The notes: generated by a model not told the origin, from the sequence alone. 64,000 nucleotides of DNA from Micavibrio sp. (GCA_012960155.1 DUBU01000021.1:23519-87518); one strand, 5' to 3'; positions 45,485 through 55,057 are shown, counted from the first letter of the stretch. Translations and numbers: made by a program.

Positions 45485-46285
45485 ATGAGCCGTATAGAAA
45501 AACGTTTTGAAGAACTGAAGCAACAAGGGCGCAAGGGTCTCGTGACCTTCATCATGGCCTGCGACCCCGACCTTGCCACATGCGAAACCATCCTGAAAAG
45601 CCTGCCCGAAAGCGGTGCCGATTTCATCGAACTCGGCATGCCGTTCAGTGATCCTATGGCTGACGGCCCTGTTATACAAGAAGCCGCAATTCGCGCCTTA
45701 AATGCGGAAGGCTCGATGAAAAACACGTTAAAACTTGTCAGGTCATTTCGCGAAAATGACGCCTCAACGCCGATTATTTTGATGGGATATTTCAACCCGA
45801 TTTACAATTACGGCACACAGCGTTTCGCTCAAGAAGCTAAAGAATCCGGCGTTGACGGCATTATCATCGTCGACGTGCCATCAGAGGAGCAAGCTGAATT
45901 ACTTGATCCGCTATCAGGAACCGATATTGACCTCATTAAACTGGTCACACCCACCAGCAAGGATGATCGCCTTGAAACAATTTTAGAAGGTGCATCGGGC
46001 TTTCTTTACTATGTTTCAATTACGGGTATTACAGGAACAGCATCCGCCGATCATAAAAACATTGAAACAGCTGTGACCGAGATCAGAAAGAAAACTGATC
46101 TTCCTGTCGCCATTGGGTTTGGCATAAAAACACCTGATGACGCGGCAAAAATGAGTCAGCATTGTGATGCTGTCGTCGTCGGCTCGTCCATTGTTGATAC
46201 AATCGGAAGAATCAAAGGTGGCGACAAAACGGTTCATGATGTGTCTGCGCAAGTCAAAGCGCTCGCGAATGCACTGGCCGCTTAA
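45485..46285 (+). CDS. trpA: Tryptophan synthase alpha chain
   Basis: A 266-residue alpha subunit that splits indole-glycerol phosphate. The catalytic Glu and Asp are in FIELGMPFSDPMADGPVIQ and GVDGIIIVDVPSEE; LYYVSITGITGT and VAIGFGIKTPDDA bind phosphate. It is 37 bp after trpB. The 178-bp gap downstream contains the promoter for accD. Confidence 0.96.
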   Translation: MSRIEKRFEELKQQGRKGLVTFIMACDPDLATCETILKSLPESGADFIELGMPFSDPMADGPVIQEAAIRALNAEGSMKNTLKLVRSFRENDASTPIILMGYFNPIYNYGTQRFAQEAKESGVDGIIIVDVPSEEQAELLDPLSGTDIDLIKLVTPTSKDDRLETILEGASGFLYYVSITGITGTASADHKNIETAVTEIRKKTDLPVAIGFGIKTPDDAAKMSQHCDAVVVGSSIVDTIGRIKGGDKTVHDVSAQVKALANALAA

Positions 46286-46383
46286 GACGATTTCAGATTC
46301 CATAATCAAAGAAAACAGTTAGATTCCATAACGTTAGTGTTAAAAGAGCTGTGCAGTGTCATGACGCATCATTTCCGTACAGC

Positions 46384-46413
46384 TTGACATTTATATGTGT
46401 TTTGCGAGATAAA
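46384..46413 (+). promoter_or_regulatory. Candidate promoter of accD-folC
   Basis: An exact TTGACA (46384-46389) is followed by GATAAA (46408-46413) at 18 bp, about 50 bp before accD. Upstream lie ATAACGTTAGT (46328-46338), shared with the gdh promoter gap, and an AGCTGT...ACAGCT inverted repeat (about 46350-46384). Confidence 0.5.
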
Positions 46414-46463
46414 TAGTCCCTTCATTAAATTGTCTACGGTATTAACAGCGAAATAGGGTACTT

Positions 46464-47495
46464 ATGAACTGGCTGACAAACTTTATCCGTCCGAAAATTC
46501 AGTCGATCGTCGAACAAAAAGACGTTCCTGATAACCTCTGGCAGAAATGCCCTGGCTGCGAAGGCATGCTGTTCCACCGCGATCTATCCGAAAACATGAA
46601 TGTCTGCTACCACTGCGGCCATCACATGAAGATCACAGTGCAAGAGCGCATGGAATTGCTGTTTGATGACGGCAAGTACAAAGAATTACCTATGCCCAAG
46701 GCGCCTCACGACCCGCTGAAATTCAAAGATCGCAAGAAATACGCTGATCGCATCAAAGAAACGCGCCAGAAAACAGGCCGCGAAGATGCCATCATGATCG
46801 CCGAAGGCACAATCGGTGGCAGCCCTGCCATTATCGCGGGCATGGACTTCACCTTTATGGGCGGTTCTATGGGCGCAGCCGTTGGCGAAGCCATCGTCGT
46901 TGCCGCCGAGCAAGCTGTGGCCAAGCAAGCCGCACTGATCGTTATACCGACATCTGGCGGCGCCCGTATGCAAGAAGGCATGGTATCCCTGATGCAGATG
47001 CCCCGCACAATTATTGCCGCTGAAATGGTGAAAAACGAGGGTCTGCCTTACATTGTCTTGCTGACAGACCCGACAACAGGCGGAGTATCAGCCTCCTTTG
47101 CCATGGTTGGAGACATTCATATTGCTGAACCAGGCACAACAATCGGTTTTGCCGGCAAGCGCGTTATTCAGGAAACGATCCGCGAAGAACTGCCGGAAGG
47201 CTTTCAAACGGCTGAATACCTGCTGGAGCACGGCATGGTCGATATGGTTGTTGAACGTAAAGAGCTACACGAGACTCTGGCCCGTATACTTGATCTGCTA
47301 TTCAATCGCGACGGCTCTGCGCGCGCACTGAATGATAATGGCAGCAAGACAAGTGCCAAAGGCAAAGCGGCAAAAGGCAAAGGATCTAAAGGCCCGCGCG
47401 CTGCTGCTATGGAAGTGCCTGTAATCGAGAAAACAGCCGCTAACACAGATGCCCCTGCTGAAGAGCCCATCCGCACAGCAGGCACAAAAGGCTAA
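46464..47495 (+). CDS. accD: Acetyl-CoA carboxylase carboxyltransferase subunit beta
   Basis: A 343-residue beta subunit that, with AccA, transfers the carboxyl group from biotin to acetyl-CoA for fatty-acid synthesis. A C4 zinc ribbon (CPGCEGMLFHRDL, then VCYHCGHHM) precedes the crotonase-fold core with PTSGGARMQEGMVSLMQMP and TDPTTGGVSASFA. The C-terminal 60 residues form a Lys/Ala-rich, low-complexity tail (SAKGKAAKGKGSKGPRAA) longer than in most homologues. It is followed by folC after 6 bp, the conserved arrangement. Confidence 0.95.
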   Translation: MNWLTNFIRPKIQSIVEQKDVPDNLWQKCPGCEGMLFHRDLSENMNVCYHCGHHMKITVQERMELLFDDGKYKELPMPKAPHDPLKFKDRKKYADRIKETRQKTGREDAIMIAEGTIGGSPAIIAGMDFTFMGGSMGAAVGEAIVVAAEQAVAKQAALIVIPTSGGARMQEGMVSLMQMPRTIIAAEMVKNEGLPYIVLLTDPTTGGVSASFAMVGDIHIAEPGTTIGFAGKRVIQETIREELPEGFQTAEYLLEHGMVDMVVERKELHETLARILDLLFNRDGSARALNDNGSKTSAKGKAAKGKGSKGPRAAAMEVPVIEKTAANTDAPAEEPIRTAGTKG

Positions 47496-47501
47496 ATCAC
47501 G

Positions 47502-48746
47502 ATGTATGCGGCGGATGCACGCCATGTAAATAAGGCGCTAGCGGAAAAGCTGGCGCATATTTACACTTTGCGTGGCGGCCCGACCATAGACCTGACTATC
47601 CGCAAACCCTACCTAGACTTGCTGGAAAAGCTTGGCAATCCGCATGATAACATGCCCCCCGTCATCCATGTGGCAGGGACAAACGGCAAAGGCTCGACCA
47701 TCGCCTTTCTGAAAGCCATCTTAAATGCGGCGGGGTATAGCGTACACACATACACCTCCCCCCATCTGTTTCAATTTAACGAGCGCATCACCCTTGCTGA
47801 TCAGCATATCAATGATACGCAGCTAGAAGCCACGCTCGACGAAGTGATGGCGGTTAATAACGGCGAAGGCCTTACGTTTTTTGAAGTCACAACAGCCATG
47901 GCTTTTTTAGCCTTCTCCCGCGTGAAAGCCGATATCGTTTTGCTGGAAACAGGCTTGGGCGGGCGCCTTGATTGCACGAACGTTATTAAAGCACCGCTCG
48001 CCACCATTATCACGGCTATTGGTTACGACCATACGGAATTCCTCGGCGACACACTCGCCGCCATCGCCGGAGAAAAAGCAGGCATCATCAAACAAAACGT
48101 TCCTTGCATTATCGGCGCACAGGCCGCGAATGAAGTTTACGAAACCATTGAATCCAAGGCGAAAACCTTAAACGCCCCTGTCATACGCGCACCAGAAGAG
48201 TGGCCACAGACCCTACCTGACCCCTCCCTCATCGGCCCGCATCAAAAACAGAATGCGATGAATGCCATAACAGCATTACAAAACCAAAGCGCCTTCACTA
48301 TTACAGAAGACCACATCAAACATGGCCTACAAAACGCGACATGGGCCGGCCGCTTGCAAAAAACACCGACCAGCGCCCCATTCGAGCTCTGGTATGATGG
48401 TGGCCACAATGAAAATGCGGCCCATGCCTTGGCTGCACAAGCCGAACTTTGGCAAAGACAAGATGATAAACCGCTCTATCTGGTGCTCGCCATGATGAAA
48501 ACCAAAGATGTGCAGGCCTTCATCACCCCTCTCGCCCCGTTTATAGATGGCATTATCTGTACAACCGTACCTGAAGAGCCGCTCTGCCGTTCAGCGCGAG
48601 AGCTTAAAGAGGCCATAAAACCATATGATTTCCCGCTGCTGATGACAGCAGAAAATCCTCGCGATATCGCCACCATGGAACCTTTAAAAGGCACACGCGT
48701 TCTTGTCTGCGGTAGCCTTTACTTGGCGGCATTTTTGCCTAAATAA
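47502..48746 (+). CDS. folC: Dihydrofolate/folylpolyglutamate synthase
   Basis: A 414-residue Mur-ligase family enzyme that adds Glu to folates. The P-loop is VAGTNGKGSTIAFLKAIL; TSPHLFQFNERI, LLETGLGGRLDCTN and GYDHTEFLGDTLAAIAGEKA are typical; WYDGGHNENAAHAL lies in the C-terminal domain. Likely co-transcribed with accD. Confidence 0.94.
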   Translation: MYAADARHVNKALAEKLAHIYTLRGGPTIDLTIRKPYLDLLEKLGNPHDNMPPVIHVAGTNGKGSTIAFLKAILNAAGYSVHTYTSPHLFQFNERITLADQHINDTQLEATLDEVMAVNNGEGLTFFEVTTAMAFLAFSRVKADIVLLETGLGGRLDCTNVIKAPLATIITAIGYDHTEFLGDTLAAIAGEKAGIIKQNVPCIIGAQAANEVYETIESKAKTLNAPVIRAPEEWPQTLPDPSLIGPHQKQNAMNAITALQNQSAFTITEDHIKHGLQNATWAGRLQKTPTSAPFELWYDGGHNENAAHALAAQAELWQRQDDKPLYLVLAMMKTKDVQAFITPLAPFIDGIICTTVPEEPLCRSARELKEAIKPYDFPLLMTAENPRDIATMEPLKGTRVLVCGSLYLAAFLPK

Positions 48747-48834
48747 ATCTTCGATATTTATTAAGACTTTTTTGCCACTATGGTGAAGCATAAAAAACGT
48801 GCTAATATAACTGGAATATGTTAAGTAACCGCCC

Positions 48835-50316
48835 ATGAACACAGTAGACACGACATTGGAGAAAGCCACAAAGGCCTCATTTGAGGGCGCTGCACGCGCC
48901 ATCAAGCTGGTCAACGATTCCAATACGGTTACTGTTTGCTGGTATAGACAGGTGATCGGTACCATGACAGCCACGGAAAACGGACTCGTCTGGAACGGTT
49001 ATGACACACCCGAGATGGAGAAATTCTTCGGCGAATTTCTGCCTACGCGCGAATCCGACGGCATGCCGCAATTTCTGGTCAATATCATGCCGGAGAATAC
49101 CGTATTCGAAAAACTGGGCATTGAAAGTCAGGTTGACTATCTTAGTTCAGGCCTGCGTTTCCCATCAAATACTCTGGTTTCAGGCAATTCACCATTTGAT
49201 CTGCCGTTTTCAAATGACTATCTGACAGCCAACCTAGCAGATCATACGGACGAACAAGGCGTTTTCACAGGCTCTTATCAGGGGAAACCACCAAAATCGC
49301 TGGAAGAAGATGCTCTGGCAGAAGAGCTATCCACGATCTGGAAAAACCGTTACGTGCCGCGCTATTCTGGTGCAGAGATGAAAATCCCCGTCACGCTGCA
49401 AGAGCAGGGCGAACTGCAAAAAGCCATTTCAACGCCGTTTACTCATTTTCTGAAACTGCCGAATGAAGGCTTAAAAGAAGGCTGGGGCGTGAATGAATGG
49501 ATGTGTATGCAGCTTTGCGAGGCAACAGGACTCCCAACGGCCAAACACGCACTGATTGAAATTGATGACAGATTGCCGCCCGCCTATATCACCGAGCGCT
49601 TTGACATTAATGATGAATCCAAACGCGGCGTGACAAGACGCATGATGCAGGACTTTTGTACCTTGGCAGGTATGCGACCACTAAATGATATGCATGCCGA
49701 TTCTCATAAAGAAGGTAAATCAGCAGGATCTTTAGAGAGCTGCGCCAAAACACTGAGAAAGTTTTCTAGTGATCCGCAAGGCGATGTAGAGTCGCTATTT
49801 AAGAGAGCGCTTGTCTCATTCACTGTAGGTGACGAAGACATGCATCGTAAAAATATCTCGATGATCTTCCGCTATGACGTACAAACCGGCCAGATGATTG
49901 ATGGCAAGATGTCACCAGCCTATGACATCACTGCTGAAATTCATAAGCGCAATGAAAATATTGCGATGACACTGCCCATGGGCAACAAGAAGAACAATAT
50001 TAAACTTAAAACACTTATGTCATGTGCCAAATCCATGGGCATCCCCGAAGATAGAGCCTCGGAAATCATTGAAGACACAATGACCAAAATAGCCGCCCGC
50101 GCGGTTGAGATTGCCAATAACCCGCCTGAACTGGCCGTAAAAACCGATATGTGTAAATTTACAGTACACCGCATCGCATCTATTGCCGTTGCGCGCACAA
50201 AGGCCATGGGCTTTGAAACGCCCGAATGGGAAAATGTTGATCCAGTAAAAATGCCCGCTACCCGCTCAGGACAAGAAGCAGCACCAATTAATATGGCGGC
50301 TTTTAAATTAGGTTAG
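48835..50316 (+). CDS. HipA-like serine/threonine kinase without an adjacent HipB
   Basis: A 493-residue HipA-family kinase. The N-terminal subdomain shows TVTVCWYRQVIGTM, YDTPEMEKFF and FLVNIMPENTVFEKLG. The kinase part has a Ser-containing P-loop (YSGAEMKIP), the ATP Lys (THFLKLPNE), YITERFD, the catalytic GDEDMHRKNIS and the metal-binding SPAYDI, so it should be active. E. coli HipA phosphorylates glutamyl-tRNA synthetase and is held by HipB; here no helix-turn-helix gene flanks it (folC is 89 bp upstream, chvI 115 bp downstream). The substrate is unknown. Confidence 0.83.
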   Translation: MNTVDTTLEKATKASFEGAARAIKLVNDSNTVTVCWYRQVIGTMTATENGLVWNGYDTPEMEKFFGEFLPTRESDGMPQFLVNIMPENTVFEKLGIESQVDYLSSGLRFPSNTLVSGNSPFDLPFSNDYLTANLADHTDEQGVFTGSYQGKPPKSLEEDALAEELSTIWKNRYVPRYSGAEMKIPVTLQEQGELQKAISTPFTHFLKLPNEGLKEGWGVNEWMCMQLCEATGLPTAKHALIEIDDRLPPAYITERFDINDESKRGVTRRMMQDFCTLAGMRPLNDMHADSHKEGKSAGSLESCAKTLRKFSSDPQGDVESLFKRALVSFTVGDEDMHRKNISMIFRYDVQTGQMIDGKMSPAYDITAEIHKRNENIAMTLPMGNKKNNIKLKTLMSCAKSMGIPEDRASEIIEDTMTKIAARAVEIANNPPELAVKTDMCKFTVHRIASIAVARTKAMGFETPEWENVDPVKMPATRSGQEAAPINMAAFKLG

Positions 50317-50430
50317 AACGCACCCGCTGCGCGATAAACACAATTAAATCCCTTTCACGCCAAAATTACGCCTTTTTTACCTGCAAAAAAGACAAGCAGT
50401 GCTAAACTGTTACCAAAATAGGGAAATAAC

Positions 50431-51144
50431 ATGACCAATAAAATCGCACTTGTTGATGATGACCGTAACATTCTGACATCCGTATCCATGGCATTAAAGG
50501 CCGAAGGCTACGAGGTAAACACCTATAATGACGGTGAAGAAGGCTATAACGGCATTACCGACAACCCGCCTGATCTGGCTGTGCTGGACATTAAAATGCC
50601 GCGTATGGATGGTATGGAAGTCTTGCAAAAAATCCGCGAGACATCGGCTCTTCCTGTTATTTTCCTGACATCCAAAGACGATGAAATCGACGAAGTTCTT
50701 GGTCTGCGCATGGGTGCCGATGATTACATCACCAAGCCTTTTTCCCAGCGCCTTCTGATCGAACGCATCCGCGCACTGCTTCGTCGCCGTGCTCTCTTAG
50801 AAAACAAACCGACAGAAGCCGCCGAACAGGATAGCGATAAAAACAAGATTATTCGCGGCAGCCTCGTGCTGGATGACGACCGCCATATCTGCACATGGAA
50901 GGGTACAGCCCTGACGCTAACTGTCACAGAATACTTACTACTCAAATCTCTGGCCCAGCGCCCTGGAATCGTTAAAAACCGTGACCAGCTAATTGATATG
51001 GCGTATGGTGAAAACATCTATGTCGATGACCGGACCATCGACTCCCACATCAAACGAATCCGAAAGAAGTTCCGCGATATAGATTCGGATTTTGCCCAAA
51101 TCGAAACGCTCTACGGTGTTGGATATAAGTACAAAGAAGAATAA
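50431..51144 (+). CDS. chvI: OmpR-family response regulator ChvI
   Basis: A 237-residue regulator. The receiver domain has [13 protein letters not shown], phospho-acceptor Asp55 ([13 protein letters not shown]) and Lys106 ([11 protein letters not shown]). The winged-helix domain ends [14 protein letters not shown] and [11 protein letters not shown]. Homologues control envelope, acid-stress and symbiosis genes. The kinase gene follows without a gap. Confidence 0.92.
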   Translation: MTNKIALVDDDRNILTSVSMALKAEGYEVNTYNDGEEGYNGITDNPPDLAVLDIKMPRMDGMEVLQKIRETSALPVIFLTSKDDEIDEVLGLRMGADDYITKPFSQRLLIERIRALLRRRALLENKPTEAAEQDSDKNKIIRGSLVLDDDRHICTWKGTALTLTVTEYLLLKSLAQRPGIVKNRDQLIDMAYGENIYVDDRTIDSHIKRIRKKFRDIDSDFAQIETLYGVGYKYKEE

Positions 51145-51145
51145 G

Positions 51146-52765
51146 GTGCAGGATAATACGCGCATCAAAGGGCGCAAGGCCGGTGGCCTGACGCTCCGTA
51201 TTCTATCCGTCAACATGATGCCTCTCATCGTGCTGGTGGTGGGCTTGCTATATCTCGGCCGTTACCAGCAAAACCTGACAGACGAGCATTTGCGCACACT
51301 GCAAGAGCGCGCGCAGAACTTTGCCATCGCAATGGAGGGGCCCGACGACAGCGGTGCGTTGATACCTGAACAATCCCGCCGTACGCTCTTCAAATTGGCA
51401 GAAAACCGCCAAGGATTGCGCATTCGTCTCTTTGATACAAATGGCGAGCTGATCGGTGATTCACAGCAGCTCTCAGGCCCGGGCGGCACAATTCAAATTA
51501 CGCCCTTGCCACCGCCACAATACAGCCTGACAGCCTCAGCAGCCCTGGCCTATCTCGGCACACAATTCCTTGAACTTTTGCCAAGCTCGACTACGCTGCA
51601 GCCCTTCCCCGAAGAGATTGCGCAAGGCAACCGCAAGGACGGCATGGTCTATCCCGATGTTGTAAATGCCATGCAGGGCGAAGTCAGCGCCACAGCATGG
51701 GCTCGTAAAAGCGGCGGTCTAGTGTTGGCCGCGGCCGCGCCCCTATACAAAAACAACAGACTAGTCGCCGTTGTCCTGCTGACTAATAATGGCCGTGATA
51801 TTGAAATGGCGATGGATCGCGTGCGCCTTGACGTTTTGACCGCCACACTCGCGGCCCTCAGTATGACGATTTTCATGTCGATCTATTTGGCAGGCTTGAT
51901 CGGTCACCCTCTACGTAAACTTGCCCGCGCTGCAGAACGTATTCGCGCTAGCAAAGGTCAGGACGTAACAATCCCAGATATGAGCCACCGCCGCGATGAA
52001 ATCGGCGAGCTCTCCATGGCACTGCGTGACATGACCCAAGCTCTGCATGACCGCATGGAATCCATCGAAAGCTTTGCAGCAGATGTATCACACGAGCTGA
52101 AAAACCCGCTGACAAGCCTGCGCAGTGCTGTTGAAACCGTATCTATTGTAAAAAGCGAAGAAGACCGTAAAAAGCTGCTGGATATCATTCTACACGATGT
52201 ACAGCGCCTTGACCGTCTAATCACCGATATTTCCAAAGCCTCACGCCTTGATGTGGAACTTGCCCGCGATGAAATGGAAGAAGTTGATGTGCGCCAGCTG
52301 CTCGAAAACATCGTCAGCGGCCATAAAACACCTATGGAGCGTACAGGCGATCACACAGACGTACACTTCCCGATAAAGCTTGATATTCCGCGCAATAAAG
52401 ATCTAGTGACGATGGGAAATTACGGCCGCCTGACACAAGTTTTTGAAAACCTGATCAGCAATGCACTGTCATTCTCACCCGAAGATGGCGTTGTTACAAT
52501 TCGTGCCATTCCATCCAAAGACCAAATCATTATAGAAGTCGAGGATGAAGGCCCGGGTATCCCCGAGAGCAAGCTGGAAGATATTTTCGAGCGTTTCTAT
52601 TCAGAGCGCCCTAAAACCGAAGAATACGGCAAACATTCCGGGCTAGGACTATCAATCACAAAACAAATCATTAGCGCCCACGGCGGCGACATTTATGCCG
52701 AAAATGTAAAAGCAGGCAACCAAGTTACAGGCGCCTGCTTTACCGTTATTCTGAACGCTGCTTAA
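51146..52765 (+). CDS. chvG: Sensor histidine kinase ChvG
   Basis: A kinase of about 539 residues. Two membrane helices (VNMMPLIVLVVGLLYLG and a second near 51840-51910) bracket a periplasmic sensor region. A HAMP domain, an H-box (FAADVSHELKNPLTSL, phospho-His at 52091-52093) and the ATP site (NLISNALSFSPEDG, DEGPGIPES, HSGLGLSITKQI) follow. The GTG at 51146, just after the chvI stop, is the likeliest start; a TTG at 51092 would overlap chvI. In relatives the kinase is held off by ExoR, not seen here. Its end overlaps the next minus-strand gene by 4 bp. Confidence 0.9.
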   Translation: MQDNTRIKGRKAGGLTLRILSVNMMPLIVLVVGLLYLGRYQQNLTDEHLRTLQERAQNFAIAMEGPDDSGALIPEQSRRTLFKLAENRQGLRIRLFDTNGELIGDSQQLSGPGGTIQITPLPPPQYSLTASAALAYLGTQFLELLPSSTTLQPFPEEIAQGNRKDGMVYPDVVNAMQGEVSATAWARKSGGLVLAAAAPLYKNNRLVAVVLLTNNGRDIEMAMDRVRLDVLTATLAALSMTIFMSIYLAGLIGHPLRKLARAAERIRASKGQDVTIPDMSHRRDEIGELSMALRDMTQALHDRMESIESFAADVSHELKNPLTSLRSAVETVSIVKSEEDRKKLLDIILHDVQRLDRLITDISKASRLDVELARDEMEEVDVRQLLENIVSGHKTPMERTGDHTDVHFPIKLDIPRNKDLVTMGNYGRLTQVFENLISNALSFSPEDGVVTIRAIPSKDQIIIEVEDEGPGIPESKLEDIFERFYSERPKTEEYGKHSGLGLSITKQIISAHGGDIYAENVKAGNQVTGACFTVILNAA

Positions 52766-53535
52766 AGCGGTTTGGGAGCTGAGCCGCCAAGATCATTTGA
52801 TGACGGGGTAACAACGCGCAAATGCTCTCGCCCCAGCGCCTGTTTCAACTCATCGGCACTCATCGGTGTATTAACAGTAACATCAACAACATTTCCTGCG
52901 CGCCCTATATGGTGATATTCGGATTTAAAATGCAGGACACGGTGCGTACCGCGATCTTCAATATGATCCACTGCCTCTTTGGAAACCAGCGCAGCGGCAA
53001 TATTTACATGAGAATCATCATATAAATCATCGCGATAGACTTGCGGCTTGTCCCCTTGACCTTTGGCAGCAGCCTGGAATTTTAGCACAGTACCAAGATA
53101 ATCATCTTCCAGCTTATCACGCACAGACTCGCCATCAGCCGTTGTCATGGGAATGGTATAGCTGTATTTTTCAATCGCACAGAAATCATCACTAACTTCT
53201 GACAGGGCATCATAATCAACATCGAATAGATCAATACGCCATCTTTCCAAAAGCTCATCCATTACGGAACGGCGGCGCGCCACAAAATTGCCTAGCTCGT
53301 TAAACGTCAGGCGCGCAGTCGGCACCACAAACCCCGCAGCCCCTGGCGCAAGAAAAGCCGTATCTAATGAGAATTTACGCGTTGTCAGATCATCATTTAC
53401 CTTCTCGCCCGAATGTACATTTTCAATCAAATATACAAAATCTGCCAGTTGATGAGCTCTAACTTTAAAAGACTCTTTTCCGCGCTGACAAAAAACAACC
53501 TTATCACCGCGCGTGTTGACATTGTAAAAACGCAT
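52762..53535 (-). CDS. Hypothetical protein, 257 aa, in the place of hprK
   Basis: I do not recognise this protein. It is soluble, acidic and mixed alpha/beta, without signal, membrane segment or P-loop. Notable stretches are MRFYNVNTRGDKVVFCQRG, TRKFSLDTAFLAPGAAGFV, LLERWRIDLFDVDYD and THRVLHFKSEYHHIGRAGNV. It lies between chvG and rapZ on the opposite strand, where hprK is usually found in alphaproteobacteria. It bears no resemblance to HPr kinase (no GxSGxGKS). Confidence 0.7.
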   Translation of the reverse strand: MRFYNVNTRGDKVVFCQRGKESFKVRAHQLADFVYLIENVHSGEKVNDDLTTRKFSLDTAFLAPGAAGFVVPTARLTFNELGNFVARRRSVMDELLERWRIDLFDVDYDALSEVSDDFCAIEKYSYTIPMTTADGESVRDKLEDDYLGTVLKFQAAAKGQGDKPQVYRDDLYDDSHVNIAAALVSKEAVDHIEDRGTHRVLHFKSEYHHIGRAGNVVDVTVNTPMSADELKQALGREHLRVVTPSSNDLGGSAPKPL

Positions 53536-53629
53536 ATCATTTTCCTTAATTAAATTATTTTAAAAAGAACCTAGCACTAAACAATTCTATCGGGCAAACT
53601 TTATCAGGCTGACTTTTGCAAGGCACGAC

Positions 53630-54469
53630 ATGACCAAAAAGCACAACAAATTACTGATCATCACCGGCTATTCTGGCGCAGGAATGTCTTCGTCCCTAAA
53701 ACATCTGGAAGATCTGGGTTATGAAGTCTTCGATAACTTTCCCGTCACTATGGTTAAGCCACTGATCGCAGAAGATGCCGATAAAGCAATCGCCGTCGGC
53801 GTAGACACGCGCTCACGCGGGTTTAGCCCCGAAGCCGTGCTGGATACAGTCAAAGATACTAACGCTACTCTCGTCTTCATGACAGCCGAAGACGCTATCT
53901 TGCAAAAACGGTTTAGCGAGACACGCCGCCGCCATCCACTGGCAGGGGATCGTCTCGTCAGTGACGGCATCCGTAAAGAACAGCAATGGCTGCATAGCCT
54001 GAAGGATTCTGCAGACTATCTGATAGACACATCACAATTCTCAACCCATGACCTAAGGCGTGCGCTTGAAGGACAATTCACCTTAAAGGGCGATACGGGC
54101 CTGACCATCACAGTCATGTCCTTCGGGTTTAAACACGGCCTGCCACGCGAAGCCGATATGGTGATGGATTTACGTTTTTTGAAAAACCCGCATTGGGTAG
54201 AAGACTTAAAACCTCAGACAGGTCTCGATAAACCCGTGGGTGATTACATTGAAACAGACGAGGCATTCGCGCCATTTTTAGAAAACTTCAAGACTATGGT
54301 GTTGCCACTGCTACCGCGCTATATCGAAGAAGGCAAAAGCTATCTAACAATTGCCTTAGGGTGTACAGGCGGACGTCACCGCAGTGTCTACACAACAGAA
54401 ACCCTGTCCTCTTGGATCAAAGAACAGGGCTACAACACTAATGTGTTTCATAGAGATATAGATCGCTAA
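53630..54469 (+). CDS. rapZ: RapZ family protein with altered Walker A
   Basis: A 279-residue RapZ/YvcJ protein. The family binds nucleotides and, in E. coli, steers RNase E to GlmZ RNA; in alphaproteobacteria it sits with PTS genes. The P-loop is GYSGAGMSS (13-21), with Met19 in place of Lys. LEDLGYEVFDNFPVTM, VGVDTRSRGFSPEAVL, LTITVMSFGFKHGLPREADM and the C-terminal GCTGGRHRSVYTTE are otherwise typical. Nucleotide hydrolysis is doubtful, while the C-terminal sugar-phosphate-binding domain looks intact. The genes for EIIA and HPr that often follow are missing. Confidence 0.9.
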   Translation: MTKKHNKLLIITGYSGAGMSSSLKHLEDLGYEVFDNFPVTMVKPLIAEDADKAIAVGVDTRSRGFSPEAVLDTVKDTNATLVFMTAEDAILQKRFSETRRRHPLAGDRLVSDGIRKEQQWLHSLKDSADYLIDTSQFSTHDLRRALEGQFTLKGDTGLTITVMSFGFKHGLPREADMVMDLRFLKNPHWVEDLKPQTGLDKPVGDYIETDEAFAPFLENFKTMVLPLLPRYIEEGKSYLTIALGCTGGRHRSVYTTETLSSWIKEQGYNTNVFHRDIDR

Positions 54470-54480
54470 GCGTATGCGGG

Positions 54481-54603
54481 TTAAGGCTTCGGAGCCTGTG
54501 TAACATCCGCTTTTACGCTGACGTCCAATTCACGGCTAAATGCCGCATCGGATCCGGCCTCACAGGCCGCTTCGATTTTTTTAATGCTCAGACCCAAGCT
54601 CAT
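54481..54603 (-). CDS. Candidate 40-residue small protein
   Basis: A short frame, MSLGLSIKKIEAACEAGSD..., starts inside the 3' end of the 54581 gene in another frame (23-bp overlap). AAGGA lies 7 nt before its ATG, so it could be translationally coupled. It begins as an amphipathic helix and ends VTQAPKP. No relative is recognised; it may be chance. Confidence 0.35.
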   Translation of the reverse strand: MSLGLSIKKIEAACEAGSDAAFSRELDVSVKADVTQAPKP

Positions 54604-54979
54604 CTTGCAATCCTTCTTCTAATGACAGCACGGCATTCTCTTTGGAAACACCAAGCTTACCAAGTTCATAAAAAATAATACGTGTTTTGTCAGGACTATC
54701 CGTCGATGCGCGATGGTAATGCATGCGTGTGCCCGTACCACTGCCAATATCAATCAGATGATCCTCATCATTCATAAGCGCGACCAGATTCATGACTTTC
54801 TTTTCCGAAAGGCTGTGCTCTTCCTCGGAATCCAGCACTGTATAATCACCAACAGGCTGATACGCCCCCTCTACACTCAACTGCTTCAAAATCATGAAAG
54901 ACTGCTGGTGAACAGGGTTCTGCCTGTATATGTAATGTTTTTTGGCTGTGATTGTGTTGAAATCGTCAAATGCCATCAA
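54581..54979 (-). CDS. Hypothetical protein, 132 aa, in the place of EIIA/HPr genes
   Basis: An unrecognised small acidic protein (MMAFDDFNTITAKKHYIYRQ; VALMNDEDHLIDIGSGTG; IIFYELGKLGVSKENAV). LIDIGSGTGTRM recalls methyltransferase motif I, but the protein is too short for that fold. It lies on the minus strand between rapZ and ahcY, where manX-type EIIA and HPr genes are usual in the class. Confidence 0.6.
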   Translation of the reverse strand: MMAFDDFNTITAKKHYIYRQNPVHQQSFMILKQLSVEGAYQPVGDYTVLDSEEEHSLSEKKVMNLVALMNDEDHLIDIGSGTGTRMHYHRASTDSPDKTRIIFYELGKLGVSKENAVLSLEEGLQDELGSEH

Positions 54980-55057
54980 TATTGCCCCAATTATTCTCTC
55001 TAATTACTTCCTAAAAACGCATTAAACCTTGCTTTTTGCGCTTTACGCCCTTAATTT

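Noticed and set aside
54581..54979. Methyltransferase motif in the 132-residue protein (LIDIGSGTGTRM)
   Set aside because: The protein is too short for the fold, and the usual following acidic strand is missing.
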